This document shows, piece after piece, positions 20,958 through 33,308 of a DNA stretch of 64,000 bases (its first letter is position 1; each line of letters begins with the position of its first letter). The notes beneath the pieces were generated by a model. The model was not told the origin of the DNA. It did not search any database and saw only the letters and a program-made list of their open reading frames with translations. The stretch comes from Gremmenia infestans (lineage: Eukaryota > Ascomycota > Leotiomycetes > Helotiales > Hamatocanthoscyphaceae). The DNA lies in assembly GCA_032629725.1 (NCBI GenBank), contig JAFEVB010000002.1:372001-436000 (forward strand), read 5' to 3'. A program made the position numbers and the translations under genes.

Positions 20958-21885
20958 ATCAGGTTGCGAGGGACTATATTTGAATCTTGCTATTTTCAGT
21001 TGTAGATTTAGAACTTATACTATCCTCGAAGGCTCAGTTGAGATGGCACTGGGTGCTATAGATGGAGGTATAGGTTGTTACTGCTTGGTGCTCCCTAGTC
21101 AAGCAGCTCTTTGCAACGCGCCAGAAGCCAAAACACTGTGTAGTTTCCAACAATCTTACAAAGCTTGTATCTGCCTAGGTTACGAGTATAGAGTATAGCT
21201 TCTTAGTAAGATAAGTGACCCAGCTAGTGATAATAATTCGCTATACGCCGTATGCTTACTTATACCTACTTCGGTAATTGCGGTCTTTACGACAGCCGAG
21301 ACTTATTATGCATGCGGATCGGGCAGAAGTGGATCAATGCATACAGTATAGTACGGGCATAAGTGGGCCACCACGCGCAGGCCACATGCGGGTAAAGGTG
21401 GAGCAACACCGTCATCTATGTTTTTTGTCACCTCCTACGGAGGTACATAAAAGTTGGTATGATCCTTCGTACCAATGTATAATAAGGAGACTTAGCGAAT
21501 TATATCACTTTACCAAGGGATTTGTAGAACCTTACGAGTATTCTCACCATAAATAGTAGGGCCGTTTTATGGGACCTGTCAAGGCTTCCAGCTATTTCGT
21601 TATCGAGGTTCCTATGTTTTGTGGAGACTTTACATAGTTTAACTTTATTAAGGGGGGACAATCGCGGGTTGAATAATAGTTTCCATTGATTTCTAATCGG
21701 TGGAGATAGTGCGGAATTTTAAGAGACATGATTCTTACTTCGAAGTATAAAGATGAGGATCCCTCCCGATAAAATTATAAGAAGCAACAGCTGAACAAAA
21801 TATAAGTCAACAAATAAACATCATTACTTTGAATCACTCATCCTATTCAAACATCTTCTCGATCATCTTCTTTGCATCAGTAGCC
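20958..21885. other. Intergenic, promoter of the alcohol dehydrogenase gene
   Basis: Holds a perfect dyad ACCTCC-TAC-GGAGGT at 21430-21444 and an A/T-rich leader with AAAATATAAGT near 21796. No gene is seen. Confidence 0.4.
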
Positions 21886-22998
21886 ATGGGTATCGAATTC
21901 AACGTTTTCAAAGGCTCGAAAAGCGGAGAAATCATTGAGAGCAAAGGCTATCGTGATCCAAAGTCAACTGAGGTTATCGTCAAGATATCACATTGCGGTG
22001 TGTGCGGTAGCGATGAGCACTTCCGGCATGCCGAGCAAGGCCTCGGACACGAAGGTATTGGCATCATCACCGAAGTGGGGTCCTCCGTCCATGATATCTC
22101 CGAGTTTCGCGTAGGCGACCGAGTAGGGATGGCTTGGTTCCACAAATTTTGCGGCTATTGCAAACAGTGTATAACAGGTAATAATTGACCCATCCTTACT
22201 TTCTGAGAAAGCTTTGCTCAACTCATCACAGGTCGCCAGAATCAGTGCAAAAACAGCACAAGCTTCGGTAGTGCAGATCAGGACCAAGGTTGTTTTGGGA
22301 CTGCCGTTGCCTGGGACGTATCAGCGCTTTTCAAGATCCCAGACGCAATCGCATCTGAGGATGCTGGTCCGCTGATGTGCGCAGGCGCTACTGTGTGGAG
22401 TCCCCTCTACGATCAAGGCTTACTTGCGGGTGATCGTGTCGGCATCATAGGCATTGGTGGGCTAGGGCATCTGGCCATCCAATTCGCCTCAAAAATGGGC
22501 ATGGAGGTGGTCGTATTCTCAAGTACCGAATCTAAGAAGCAGGAAGCTCTAGATTTTGGTGCATCTGAGTTCCATGCTACCAGCGGGGTAACAACGCTCG
22601 GGAGCATTGCCAAGGTGGATGCTCTCTTGATCACCACCAACGTCAATCCAGACTTGTCTCTGTGAGTATTTATCTCAACTGCACGAGTTCCACAAGCTGA
22701 CTCTTCCCTCAGATTCTTACCAGTTTTAGCAGCCGGGGCAAAAGTGTTCCCTTTGACTATAAGCACGGAAGTTCTGCCATTTACGCCGCTCTCTCTGATT
22801 GCGGGCAATCTCAGTGTTATCGGGTCGGGTTTGGCACCAACTGCCAGCGTCCAAGTCATGCTTGCTTTTGCTGCGAAAAACGGCGTCAAGCCTCAGATCG
22901 AGAAGTTTTCAATGACCCAAGCTGGTGTCACTGAAGCTATGCAGAAGCTCCGAGACGGCAAGATGAGATATCGCGGAGTCTTGGTTGTACCCAATTAG
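21886..22998 (+). CDS. Zinc-dependent alcohol dehydrogenase (MDR family)
   Basis: Three exons, 21886-22177, 22232-22661 and 22713-22998, give 335 residues. Catalytic zinc ligands lie in HCGVCGSDEH and GLGHEGIG. The structural zinc site is CGYCKQC plus a fourth Cys in NQC (CX2CX2CX7C) and is rebuilt only after splicing intron 1. The Rossmann motif GIGGLGHLAIQFA binds NAD(P)H. It most resembles the fungal ADH/cinnamyl-alcohol-dehydrogenase-like group that oxidises alcohols or reduces aldehydes in the cytosol. The loop between the first Cys and the GHE motif is shorter than in yeast ADH1. The donors are GTAATA and GTGAGT. Upstream in-frame sequence has only a TTG, so the ATG at 21886 is the start. 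Confidence 0.92.
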
Positions 22999-23685
22999 TC
23001 TTGTGTGTCTGCAGGAGTCCTGGGAAATTGCTCTCTATGCTGCAGCGGTAACAAGTACAAAGACAATCACTTTTCGGGGAAATATAGATAGTTAGTATTA
23101 GAATAGTACTGCTAGATTGCCAAATGATATTTTTACACAAATCAAGCCCGTAAGATCTATTGTAGTAGTTAGTTTCGTAGTAGTGTAAGTTGTTACGCGT
23201 GTAAAATACACTTTCTTTTCTGGCAATTCTTAAGCCACTTCGCTATCTTATTCCGCTAGATTCAAAAATGTGTATAAATTAGAAAGAACGTTGGGAGGCA
23301 CATGAGCGGCGGCGAGTAAAGAGTACTTCCAAGTCGTACTCGAAAGCAATGGTGATTAGGTGGGTGGCAATTCGCCATCCTCAAGCCTTGTCAACCAAAC
23401 TTCTTAATCAACCTTCAAGAGACGACAAAAATTGCAACGCAATTTGTAATAGCATACATTATGATTTTTGCGAGCCGCAGCTCCATTCTAGTCTTGTTTG
23501 TATTACACATCCTGCAAATCATGACATCCAAAACACAAAAGGGGCGCCATCCAAACCCGACCTCATGAGATCCACGAGCGTCTAAAGTATAACTTGCACT
23601 TCGTCTTTTCTAGTGCACCTCTTCTCAGCCAGACCATTTACAATCATCTCACCAACCACTACCCACCGTCAAATCAACAACCCAA
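22999..23685. other. Intergenic between convergent genes
   Basis: AT-rich 3' flank of the dehydrogenase, then mixed sequence. Nothing is recognised. Confidence 0.4.
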
Positions 23686-24453
23686 CTACTCCGCCCAAAT
23701 CTGCTCCTGCTCAGGTGTCTCATCCTCAGTATCATCCTCATCATCCTCATCTGAGTGCTTAGGAGTCCGAGACTCATACCTCTCCTTGAAGTACTTAAAG
23801 TGTTGCGGCGCAGTCGTTGTACAGAGAAAACACTCCCGAAGAGGAAAGTAAGGGTCCGAAGGATCCCCAGCTTCCGGACGTGCTATCTTCCGGATAAAAC
23901 TTTGCATGGTTGGTGATAGATGGTCCCACTTCAGCGGCAAAGTGACCAGTGCGGGAGTGCTATGCGATTGGAAATGCCTCGGGGTCTTAGGCTTGAACTG
24001 GCGGGGTGGTTTCTCGTTGTCGAGAGTCTCTTCGTCCCAAGTGATGCTTTTGCGTGGCTCTAGCATAGGTCTGGTAGATTGGGATTGAGACTGTGTTTGT
24101 GGTCCCAATTCACCCGGTTCTGTAGAGGAGTCTGGCGCAGACATGATGTCCGACTCGGATTTTGCGATCTCGGCTGCTTCCATGGTCTCTGGTGTATAGA
24201 GTTTGTCCATACGTGGCGTACTTCTGTATGAAAGCAGTGCTAGACCGGGAAATGCGAGGTATTCTAGTATGACTAGTTGTCTTTCGATGTTTGACTTCAG
24301 GTCTACCGATTCGGAAACACTTGCAGAAGAGGACTTGAGGATGCCTTTTCGAGATATTGAGTTAGGTGTTTGAGGATCATTTTTGGGGTGTGATGCTGAT
24401 GGGCTCTGATGCTGGAGGTGGGAAGGCGTCATGTTGAATTCGCTGGTTGACAT
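23686..24453 (-). CDS. Hypothetical fungal protein, Ser/Pro-rich with acidic tail
   Basis: Single exon from ATG 24453, 255 residues. The N-terminal 120 residues are Ser/Thr/Gln/Pro-rich and likely disordered. A central block (RKSITWDEETLDNEKPPR) is followed by a folded-looking part with DHLSPTMQSFIRKIARPEAG and PYFPLRECFLCTTTAPQHFK, and a C-terminal Asp/Glu run (DEDDEDDTEDE). There is no signal peptide, membrane segment or recognised domain. The ORF is long, its composition is protein-like and the antisense has no better gene, so it is probably real. The function is unknown. Confidence 0.65.
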   Translation of the reverse strand: MSTSEFNMTPSHLQHQSPSASHPKNDPQTPNSISRKGILKSSSASVSESVDLKSNIERQLVILEYLAFPGLALLSYRSTPRMDKLYTPETMEAAEIAKSESDIMSAPDSSTEPGELGPQTQSQSQSTRPMLEPRKSITWDEETLDNEKPPRQFKPKTPRHFQSHSTPALVTLPLKWDHLSPTMQSFIRKIARPEAGDPSDPYFPLRECFLCTTTAPQHFKYFKERYESRTPKHSDEDDEDDTEDETPEQEQIWAE

Positions 24454-26293
24454 TTTGATGTAGACGACGATGTTTAGAATATCGAAGTGCTTTCAGGTGC
24501 TTATAGGAAGAGGAGAGGTTCTTGAGAGATTGCGGCCAGATTCGAAGGTTTGGCGTAAACAATGAGGGTACGTGTGAGATTTGTTGAAGCTGTTTATTCG
24601 TCAAGTTGAGCTGTTTTGATCTTGTCGTTCTTGGATTTTTATATTCACATTTATGCAGTATATTTTCTGGCTGAGTCATAAGTTGCTTATGGTTACCACA
24701 TTGCCCTATTCACTAAGCCATGCGGATAAACAGATTTTATAATTGAAGATGATTATTCACTTAGAGAGTATGGACATACCTCAAGTGTCTTACGAAGTTA
24801 CGAAGTAAAACACTGTCAGTTAATAAACTTCAGGACCATCATTATTCTGCCCCCATAGGATGATGCAGATGCCATCGCCTGACCGAAAAGCTGTAGATAT
24901 ATAGACACCAGTGGATCTCTTCCCCCCGATCCACAAGTTTGCTTCCACCCCTTAGAATCTGAAAAGGAAAGCGCTGAATATATACGAATGAAGGCATTTT
25001 GAATATCTGTCCTCTTAAGTCGAACTCCATCTTGACGTGCTGAAGTCTTGGAAAGATAGGAAGGATGTGAATTTTGAGTCGGCGGGCTATAAACAGAAAT
25101 CACTTCACTACTAATTGTGAACGGTTTTGGCTGATTTTTTCTTGCGACCTTGTGCCCTTGTGATTGTAAAACAGGGGCATGTACATGATAATGAATTGCT
25201 CTTCCGAATCCGAGTAATCTTTATGGCAGTCTTTGGGTTAACACATCTGTTTTAATATGCGCTTATTTCTTTACAGTTCTGGGTGGACAGGACTTGGTGT
25301 TAAGCGAGCAACTCAGGGGTAGATTTGACTTTATATTTGGCGGCGATTTGCAGCATAACATAGTCGATAGAGGTTAATAAAGCTCCTAAGAGTTTAATAG
25401 CACATGCCGCCCGTGTAGCTTTTGTCCTCTCGCTGCCCTCTATCTTAGTTGAGCCGCGAGCTACATTCCCGTGTTGATATAAACTGATTCTGTAGAGCTG
25501 TTGTTCCTCAACAAGCCCCTTGCAATTGATGGAATTACTTAGACCGTGCCTCCTGAAATCCCTGATGCAACCTTCTTTTTAGTATGCCTAATAAATGTGC
25601 TGGGTTCTTTGGCAGACACTATCGCGCGAAAAAAGAACCGCAGAAGTAAGGGATGAGGCCAAATGAGGTGTAAGATCACCACGGGTATGCATAAGTGACG
25701 ATGCTACTAGTAACACATATAAGAACTTAATAGAAATAATAATACAACCTAATTAAAATCTACGAGAACTGGGTTGCAGCTCGGGAATTAATAAACCACG
25801 AGCATCGACTTGTTTGTGAACGCTTAGTCCAATGAAGCAAGAAGTAGAATAATAGCACCGAATTCAAGAATGTACTTACTGTAAATTAGGTTGAAGGGAC
25901 ACTCCATTCAGAAATAATTAGTATACTATGCTATTAATAATCAATAAAGATGGACAATATGGCTGCATGTGCATGTCATGTCATATTCACTAAATTTTAG
26001 TGATCTACATAGTAAACGATTACTGAATGTTCCTGTGAGATGCGTGTTGTGGGCTTGTTGAGGTGTGGCTACATTGTAGGAAGTTGTGGCATGAGCCGAC
26101 TATATACCCGTGGGTGCCTTAGGCACCCGACCTGAGTGGATATGAGGCTCTGATAGAACGTTCTAAGCCTATTCAGTACCACCAGACGATTAGTGCGGGA
26201 CAGATAAGGAATTTAATCATAGTATATAATAGTCCGTCCCGACCGGCCCGCTTCGCTGTGATTTTGCCAACTACTCAAGCTCCACATCACGAA
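24454..26293. other. Long AT-rich intergenic region
   Basis: 1.8 kb without a credible gene. 25600-26040 is rich in A/T and stop codons in all frames, consistent with decayed DNA. TATA-like AGTATATAAT at 26221 precedes the HET gene. Confidence 0.45.
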
Positions 26294-28422
26294 ATGGCCT
26301 CAGCAGACGACTATTGTCCGATTTGTCACGACTTCGACCCGTGCGGCCCCCTCCGCGAACGCGATGCTGTTCTGCGAGACACTTTTGGCATCTATCGCAT
26401 CACACTCGAAAATCGAGGCAAGGCTGAGCTTAAAGCCTCGCAGGAAACATGTTTTCGTTGCGCCGTGCTTCTTGAAGCATCAAATAAGCTTTCGAAGGAT
26501 TGGCACAAGATGACCATATGGTTGGAGGAGAATCAGAATCCACGAGTCTCTCTAATAGGAAATAACGCTTGCTCATTTGAGGTTTACATCAGTGGTAGGT
26601 GGCTGCGTTTCAGATGTGGTTTCTGGTTATCTTCCAGTGCTTGAAGCCACTGTACTATCAAACTCTGCATGACTACTGTGCTTCCCGTGCTTAACATTTT
26701 GACTATACAGCCGACGATTCTGGGTGGAAACATCTGCACCCTTTCCCAGAAGTACCTTCTTCCCCCGCTTCCGAAGAAACAATGGCCTTCATCCACAGTC
26801 AGATGACAGAATGCCGCAACGAGCACAAGAACTGCAAGATAAATCATGAGTTCGTGCCGAAGCGCCTTTTGAAGCTGACGAGCGACGGCGGATATGTCGT
26901 CCACCCCAAAACCCCAGTTCCATATATTGCTCTGAGTTACTGTTGGGGAGGCGCTAAGAACCTCAAGACAATGAGAGCCAACCTTACCAAGCACATGGAA
27001 TCCATCGACCTATCGGTACTACCGCAATGTTTCAAAGATGTGGCAGTCATAGCACCCCGCTTGGGCATCGAATACCTGTGGGTAGATTCTCTGTGCATCG
27101 TTCAAGATGACCACGAAGATTGGGAAGATCAATTCCCGCGCATGGCCTTGGTATACAAGAATGCTACGGTTGTGATCGCTGCTGCTTCCATTCACAATTG
27201 TCACGAATCATTTCTTGACAGCACAGCGAGACGTCGCCCTGAGTCCTTTGTCATATCAGACGCACATCCCAAACAACCAGCGCCTGTTCGCGTCCGACAT
27301 GTACCGGCCACAGGCTTGCACGAGGATTACCAGTCGTTCTATAGCTCGCGCGATCCATTGGATTACCGTGGCTGGCCGTTGCAAGAGCGCCTTCTAGCGA
27401 CGCGCATCGTGGTGTTCTCAGCCACCGAGCTTCAGTGGTCCTGCCAGACGGCACAAGCATGCGAAGGCGGGCATCAGAACTCGCCTAACCACCCTTTCAC
27501 ACCCCTTATCTCCGTTGACACCGCCGAGAAAGCTTTCTTTCTCTGGCACTCCCAAGTGATGGAATTCTCCAAGAGGAGGCTGACTTTTCAAGCCGATAAG
27601 TTTCCAGCAATATCAGCCGTTGCTGGCCATGTGGCTGACGTGACGGGATCACAGTACATAGCTGGATTGTGGAAGGATAATCTTATCCGAGACATGTGCT
27701 GGGAGCGCCACATGTTCGAAAGCCTGAAATGGGAAGCCACAAAGGAATGGCTTGCACCAACTTTCAGCTGGGCGAGCGTCCAGGGGAACATCTTCTATAA
27801 TGATAACTCGATTGCTGCCAAAGGATTTTACGTTACCCAGGTAGTAGATGCGATATCTACAAAGCAAGGTGCACCGGTGTACGGGCAGGTTATTGACGGG
27901 TGGGTTGATGCGCAAGGGCCGCTGTTAGAGGCAACACTGGAGACTCATCCAAAGTATGATAACAGTGAACTCTTTGATTACAATAATCCCGGTGCTATGT
28001 TCCCACATGGCCATCCCGAGACGCTCTTCCTCGCGAAGGTCGGCGGTTGGAAAATCCCATTCCGGGGAGACACACATCTCGCCGCAGGACCGATTAGGCC
28101 TACACTTGGAGAGGAGCTTGAAGACTTGGGCGAAACCGCGTATAGGGTTAGGGAGGTCGACAGCGTAGCGTTGCAGCCAGTACGGGTTTGGGTCATGATC
28201 GTAGGGCACTGGTGGGAGCACACCAACAAATATCCGAATGGGCAGAGGTGGGTTACGAACATTATACTGGGGCGCTCGGAACGTGTGCCGGGAGCCTATG
28301 AAAGGTTGGGGTACAAGAACCAGCCGTGGCCGCCGTGGGAGAAGATTCCTGATGAGGACTTTGAGAGGATAGATCCGTGCGTCTATGGGAAGGGGGAGAA
28401 AACAGCGTCCAGGATTGTTTAA
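26294..28422 (+). CDS. HET-domain protein (heterokaryon incompatibility type)
   Basis: Two exons, 26294-26594 and 26711-28422, give 670 residues. The N-terminus has a CPICHDFDPCGP and CFRCAVLLEA Cys pattern often seen ahead of HET domains. The HET domain (PF06985) follows: YIALSYCWGG (about 172-181), LPQCFKDVAVIAPRLGIEYL, LWVDSLCIVQDD (about 222), YKNATVVIAAAS and YRGWPLQERLLATR. The C-terminal half has no recognised domain. HET proteins mediate non-self recognition and programmed cell death in filamentous fungi; which partner this one senses cannot be read from sequence. The intron is GTAGGT...TACAG, and splicing keeps the frame. The start is the first ATG, in a promoter with AGTATATAAT at 26221. 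Confidence 0.92.
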
Positions 28423-29767
28423 GCTTCTCCTTGCAGGATTTGAATATTTAAACGTAACTCACTTTACCAGTCACCTTTTGTTGCTCTCACTCTTTGATAC
28501 CAAATCAGAGAATTTTACCTCGCTGTTTTTTGTCATGATTTCTCCGAACACAAGATTCCGTGGACGCAGGTTCTTGTAACGTTGTGTGTATGGCATACTC
28601 TACCAATTGGTAGCACAATTATTCGCACTTGCTTTAATAATATGCGTTCATGATAAGCCTGAAACAATGATTCCGAATTCAAGGCCTTACTTGGAAAATT
28701 CGCCCCTTTCGGTCAGCTGTATTAGTAAATTAGGTCTGATATAAAATCTGATAATTTGTCTTGGTTCATCTATCAACTGCGTCATCGCTATTTTTCTGTG
28801 CTGACTGCTTTTCCGCATAGCATGAAGTCTGGCACGTGAGTAAGGCTGCACATGTTTCGAGTTCTGTTTCTAGTCCTAAGTCGCCATATTTGAGTCTCAG
28901 AATAGAAAATATCACTCTGCAGTTCTTGAAAAGCTCCCATGCCTTATTGTAGAAAGTGAAATTCGCGCACTTCAAACTATTTGATCAGGACTAGCGCACC
29001 ATGATGCCCACTTAGAAAGCAGAGGTTTTTGGACGGGGGTTCATCCCAAACCCCCAATCAGTCCTATCATAACTGAAAGCAGCGTGAAAATTCGCAAATT
29101 CTATAATATCGACTGGCCTTCTTAACCATTTTCGGTACTACAGAGATCTTCAGTCAACATTGAAGGAGGAATAGGGGACGAGTATTCATCTAGCATAGGT
29201 GTATTCAACCACAGAGTCAATTGAGGTAGGCAGTACTCGACATCAAATCACCTATGACCTGCGGGTCATCACAGAATCTAAACGGGGGCGGGAATGATGG
29301 AGGTTCACAGGATTTGAATTTTGAATTTGGCTTTCTCCTAGTTTTTAATTTAATTTCCTTTTGTTTCTTGTTCTGGAGCAGTGGCCTGCCCTGCCTAGCA
29401 GGTTACGTGGACCCTATTGTCCCTTTTCTGTACATAAGTAGTTATTGCTACAGAGCGCTAAGGCTGCTAATTCGTATAATGGAATTAAAAAAAGGAAAAA
29501 ATAGAGGCAGAGGTCAAACCCTCAAGTTGCTGCGGTATTTCGTCGGTATCGATCATGTTTCAGGTATTTTCACCAGTCCTAACAGATTCTATCGAACGAC
29601 TCGGAACAGATAATATTAAACACTTATTTTAAATATTTTGATTATTGTAAAATTACCGTGCGAGGCTCTAGAACCGGAAAACACTTAAAGTTGTTGGACT
29701 GCCGCTTCAATTCAAGGACCCGCCTTGGTATTTCCAGGAAGGGCTAGTCAGAATTGACCCCTCGACG

Positions 29768-30013
29768 ATGTTCTGTTCGCCAAAGGTTCTAGAATCATAT
29801 TTCACGAAATTATCAAAATCAGATTCCCAATTCGAAAATGCATGTTCGATTGGGTGGGAAAATCAAGCGAAAAGAAATACTGATAGAGAAGATCGGTCTG
29901 ATTTAGAAGCGCCTCTTGATTTTTCGTGGAAGGTATCAATTTTTGATGTCGAGGAAGATGAGGATGAAGAGGACGAAGAGGATGAGTGGGAAGAGTGGGA
30001 TGAGCTGTTCTAG
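29768..30013 (+). CDS. Doubtful small acidic ORF
   Basis: An 81-codon ATG ORF with an extremely acidic end (VEEDEDEEDEEDEWEEWDELF is only part of it). No family is known. It may be the 3' remnant of a larger decayed gene or chance low complexity. Confidence 0.2.
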   Translation: MFCSPKVLESYFTKLSKSDSQFENACSIGWENQAKRNTDREDRSDLEAPLDFSWKVSIFDVEEDEDEEDEEDEWEEWDELF

Positions 30014-30390
30014 ATACAAAGAGAATGTCCAGGCGAGTCAAAGGAGACGATTGTAATTCCATACTCAAAAGGCTTGACTTGTCGAGCGCATCAGTCTTTT
30101 CCTTGGGATTTGGACAGCGTTGTGGTGGATCCTTTCCTGGCTTTGATTGTGGAATCTGGACGGCATGTATAGGCCAAGTTGCAGAAACAGACGTTCCATA
30201 CATTAATATCCTTGTATTAATACAACCGATTTGATTACAACGAGACCGATGTGAAATTGCAGTCAGGATAAACGGGAAAAGTATTTCCTCTTGAGAAGTG
30301 GGACCTGGGTTAATGATATATTATTCTAGCTATCTCCGTTTGCCATTCATGAATCATACTAGCCGTATATTTGTTGAGGCTCTAATCCTG

Positions 30391-30427
30391 GTTAACTCCT
30401 ATAGTGTTTTATCGGCCGTCTCCATAA
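30391..30427. repeat. Dispersed short repeat, copy 2
   Basis: The segment GTTAACTCCTATAGTG... to ...GGCCGTCTCCATAA matches 9595-9630, with one T for C, one T for G and one inserted base. Confidence 0.45.
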
Positions 30428-30581
30428 AAAGAAGCACCTACAATGTACCAGGTAGCGTGGGATACCAAATCAATGAGAGTAAGTGTCGCTTTATATCACT
30501 AGCATAAGGAAGCACAATAAAGAGCCTCAGAATTCATGATTGACAGTCCTATTGTGAGGATGCCCTAAAGTTCTATAGTAA

Positions 30582-31645
30582 TTAAGGGCTTTCAAATGTC
30601 AAATTCTCGATGGTACATTTACTAGATGTTCCGCCCACCACGCTGGCAACAGGCGTTGACATTGAGTAGGTGAACGTATTTTCTTGATAAGATCTATTCT
30701 CGTGTTAGTCTGCCTCAGTTCCTACTTGATTTTGAAAAAGAAGACTTACGACTTACACCAATCAGTTTCCGTAGTCTCAGCTATAATAGTAATGTCATTA
30801 AAGACCAGGTGACCAAAATCCCACGTTCCATCATATGTCTCAATGACAAAGAGTGCCTTTCAGAAATATTAGCCTTGTAACCATATATTCGCTGGCAACG
30901 AGCGCTTAGCACAACTCACTTCTGTCAAGTTCCCATACGCAGCTATATGATCACAACGCCATCAGTTTAGAACTCAAAGTTAGGTTGAAAAGGGGGAACC
31001 AACCAGCTCGAGACTCGGGAACAATCACATCGGTAATCGAAAATACCTCGCCGGCGCCCTTACCAGTACTCCCAGGCGTAATAGCCCATTCATCGAGCCA
31101 AGTTCCAGTTGCGGTATCCAAATCGAAGGAAATGGCGATCGAGTCGCCGGGGTATACTGTAGGACACACATTAACACCAGTTTCCAAAACTTTTATCCGA
31201 CTAGAACTTACCATCGATATCATTTGTTTTGTGGCGTGTAGTCCCACTACGTTTGAGAAAACAACACTGAGATTAGCAATCTTCTTAGGGCGTGAAGAAA
31301 AGATGGCAGAGGGAAGACGTACTTGCTATCAACCTCCCACTCAGCAAAAGTCCACGCCCCACTTCCATCCTCATCGCCCCCCACGTCCTGGAATACAATA
31401 AGGTCGGAGTCTGGTTGCAGACCGGGCCATATGTAGTGGATCCCTGATGAGGTGGGGATGGAGGGTATCACCATTGTCACGTTGAGCTGGGGTTTTGTGT
31501 TAGAATGAGTTTGTGATTGGGGGGAATGGGGAGGGTGTGGAGGAATTACCGTTGTGATTGTAGCGGCAGGCTGGAACCAGAAACCGTAGCTTTGTGCACC
31601 TGCTCCTAAGAAGAGGACGGCGAGGGGAAGGAGTTGTGAATACAT
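30582..31645 (-). CDS. Small secreted protein, lectin/glucanase-fold-like
   Basis: Seven exons on the minus strand, 31645-31550, 31486-31323, 31246-31212, 31156-31004, 30942-30920, 30856-30753 and 30693-30582, give 228 residues. A signal peptide (MYSQLLPLAVLFLGAGA) is followed by beta-rich sequence: IHYIWPGLQPDSDLIVFQDV, GAWTFAEWEVDS, YPGDSIAISFDLDTATGTW and a C-terminal ENTFTYSMSTPVASVVGG with one Cys pair (WCKSYQ and KCTIEN). Ser/Thr/Asn sites suggest glycosylation. It resembles abundant fungal secreted proteins with a concanavalin-A-like or G1-peptidase-like fold, but I see no catalytic residues I can name. Intron 1 (63 nt) has no stop and keeps frame. Two donors (GTTGGT, GTCGTA) are non-standard, so exons 5 to 7 are less certain. 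Confidence 0.75.
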
Positions 31646-33178
31646 GTTTACGGTTTTGGGGAGGGGCACAGAATGGGATCCGGCTGCGTTTGCAATTGAG
31701 TATAAAAGAGCTGAAGTCTAGCAAGTAGGGTGGAGATTATTGGGTATCATAATACTTATATACTGCTTGACTAATGCTGGAGTGTCCGGTAACACGAAGG
31801 CAGTCTAGGATAAAATTAGGAATCCTTCTCAGTCAGCCTTCCTTCCTATTTTGGAAGGAGTCCTTCACGATAGTCTTGGTATAATCGCAACATGCGTTAC
31901 CACAATCTACATATGCTGAGTCCTGCCTAGATTTCCTGAGAGTGATAATTAGATCGAGGGAGAAATTAGTGTAGAGATGAGAAGATTTTGCAGTGGAGTA
32001 GTAACTTTCTAAAAGCAGACTGATGGCCTTAAATGTTTCTGCAGTACGTTGGCTAGTTGTAGAACTTGCTAGCTAGAGTTCAAATAAAGTAATTTTTTAG
32101 TAGAAGTTAGATTACAATATCAATATATTGAAAAGGGTAAACCAATTCGCCCACATCCCTCCTTACTGTTCGACCACACTTTCCCTCCTTCCAAATTTAG
32201 CGCGGCCGGGCCGTTCCACTCCCGCCCTGGCCGCAACGTTGCAAGCCTCCTCGGAACTTCGTAATGTAAGTGCTTCGGAAGTTCATTTTCCTAACTCCTT
32301 TGTACGGGTCTCCTCTGACTCTGTAAAGGTCTATTATTACATATATAAATAGCTGGTGCTGCTTAAGAGGAGGAACATTGCATTAGAGATCACATCCTTG
32401 TGGCTTACATACCGGGTAGGGATTACAGTACAGTAACGTAAGCGAAACCCCCTTTTATTTTCAGCGTGGCACACCTGAACCCCCAGCCTTCAGCTGCCTA
32501 ATTCCCTGCCTGGGATGTTCGAAGCAGGCTCAAATGAAATATGAAGTTTTCCTGTTAAAATGGAGATGGTAGTCTTACCAAGGAGAATATAGGTCTTGCG
32601 ATGAAGAATGGGCAGCAGCTTCTTTAATAGGAAGAAAAGGCATGGAGGGGTAATTTGACCCCGCATCATTCGATATACAGTATACGCTTACTAGACGCTC
32701 GGGACCATATGCTGTGCCTGGAGCGAGTGCATATTTGAGATTCTAGTAGGATTTTCAAGTACCTAATTTCTCCTTGATCAATTTTGTTTGGAGATAGCTG
32801 TGCAACACGCATCGAACGGGCATGATCCAAAAAGACAATTTCACATCGAATAAGTGTCCTTCATCACAACGATTATGTTCGCATCATATCCGGTCTTGAA
32901 AAGCTTTCAAAAATGCGTAAATGAAAGTTTTGATATTAAGTAATAGTGGTCGCTGGGTCTCGAATGAAATTGGCCCGTTTTGTGGCATTTACGGAGTATG
33001 TTCGATTACAATTCGTTTAGGTTGTAGAATTGAGTGCCGGCCGATATCAGTAGTCGTGAAGTCAACAAATTGAACGACAGTGCTTTGAAGGGAAAAAGAG
33101 TTGAGACTCTTGGCGAACAGAAAAAGGGGGCGGGGTACTTTACCATAACAGGCTTAGCGCGGGGTAGCATGTTTTGAC

Positions 33179-33193
33179 CTCCGTACTGCGGAG
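33179..33193. promoter_or_regulatory. Dyad CTCCG-TACTG-CGGAG upstream of HIS7
   Basis: Perfect 5-bp arms with a 5-bp centre, 115 bp before the start codon and 9 bp from the TGACTCA site. It has the CCG/CGG triplets of Zn2Cys6 targets, but the binder is unknown. Confidence 0.35.
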
Positions 33194-33202
33194 CTTCATT
33201 TT

Positions 33203-33209
33203 TGACTCA
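33203..33209 (+). promoter_or_regulatory. Gcn4/CPC1-type site TGACTCA
   Basis: A perfect general amino-acid-control element lies 100 bp before the HIS7 ATG. HIS7 is a known target of this control in yeast and filamentous fungi, so induction under amino-acid limitation is expected. Confidence 0.65.
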
Positions 33210-33308
33210 TTGTTATTTTACCCTCACCCTCACCCTCATTGACCTTCCGAAACCTGTGATTCACACATCACATCTGCGACCTGTATATCTTCACTTCTTT
33301 TAGTCAGA

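Larger units (their letters stand above)
28423..30581. other. Long AT-rich intergenic region with hairpin and repeat copy
   Basis: A hairpin GGGGGTT/AACCCCC lies at 29035-29055. A small acidic ORF is at 29768-30013 (listed separately) and the second repeat copy is at 30391-30427. Nothing else is recognised. Confidence 0.4.
31646..33308. other. AT-rich intergenic and HIS7 promoter
   Basis: No gene is seen in 31646-33100. The final 150 bp hold a CTCCG/CGGAG dyad, a TGACTCA site and a run of CCCTCA repeats before the HIS7 start. Confidence 0.45.
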
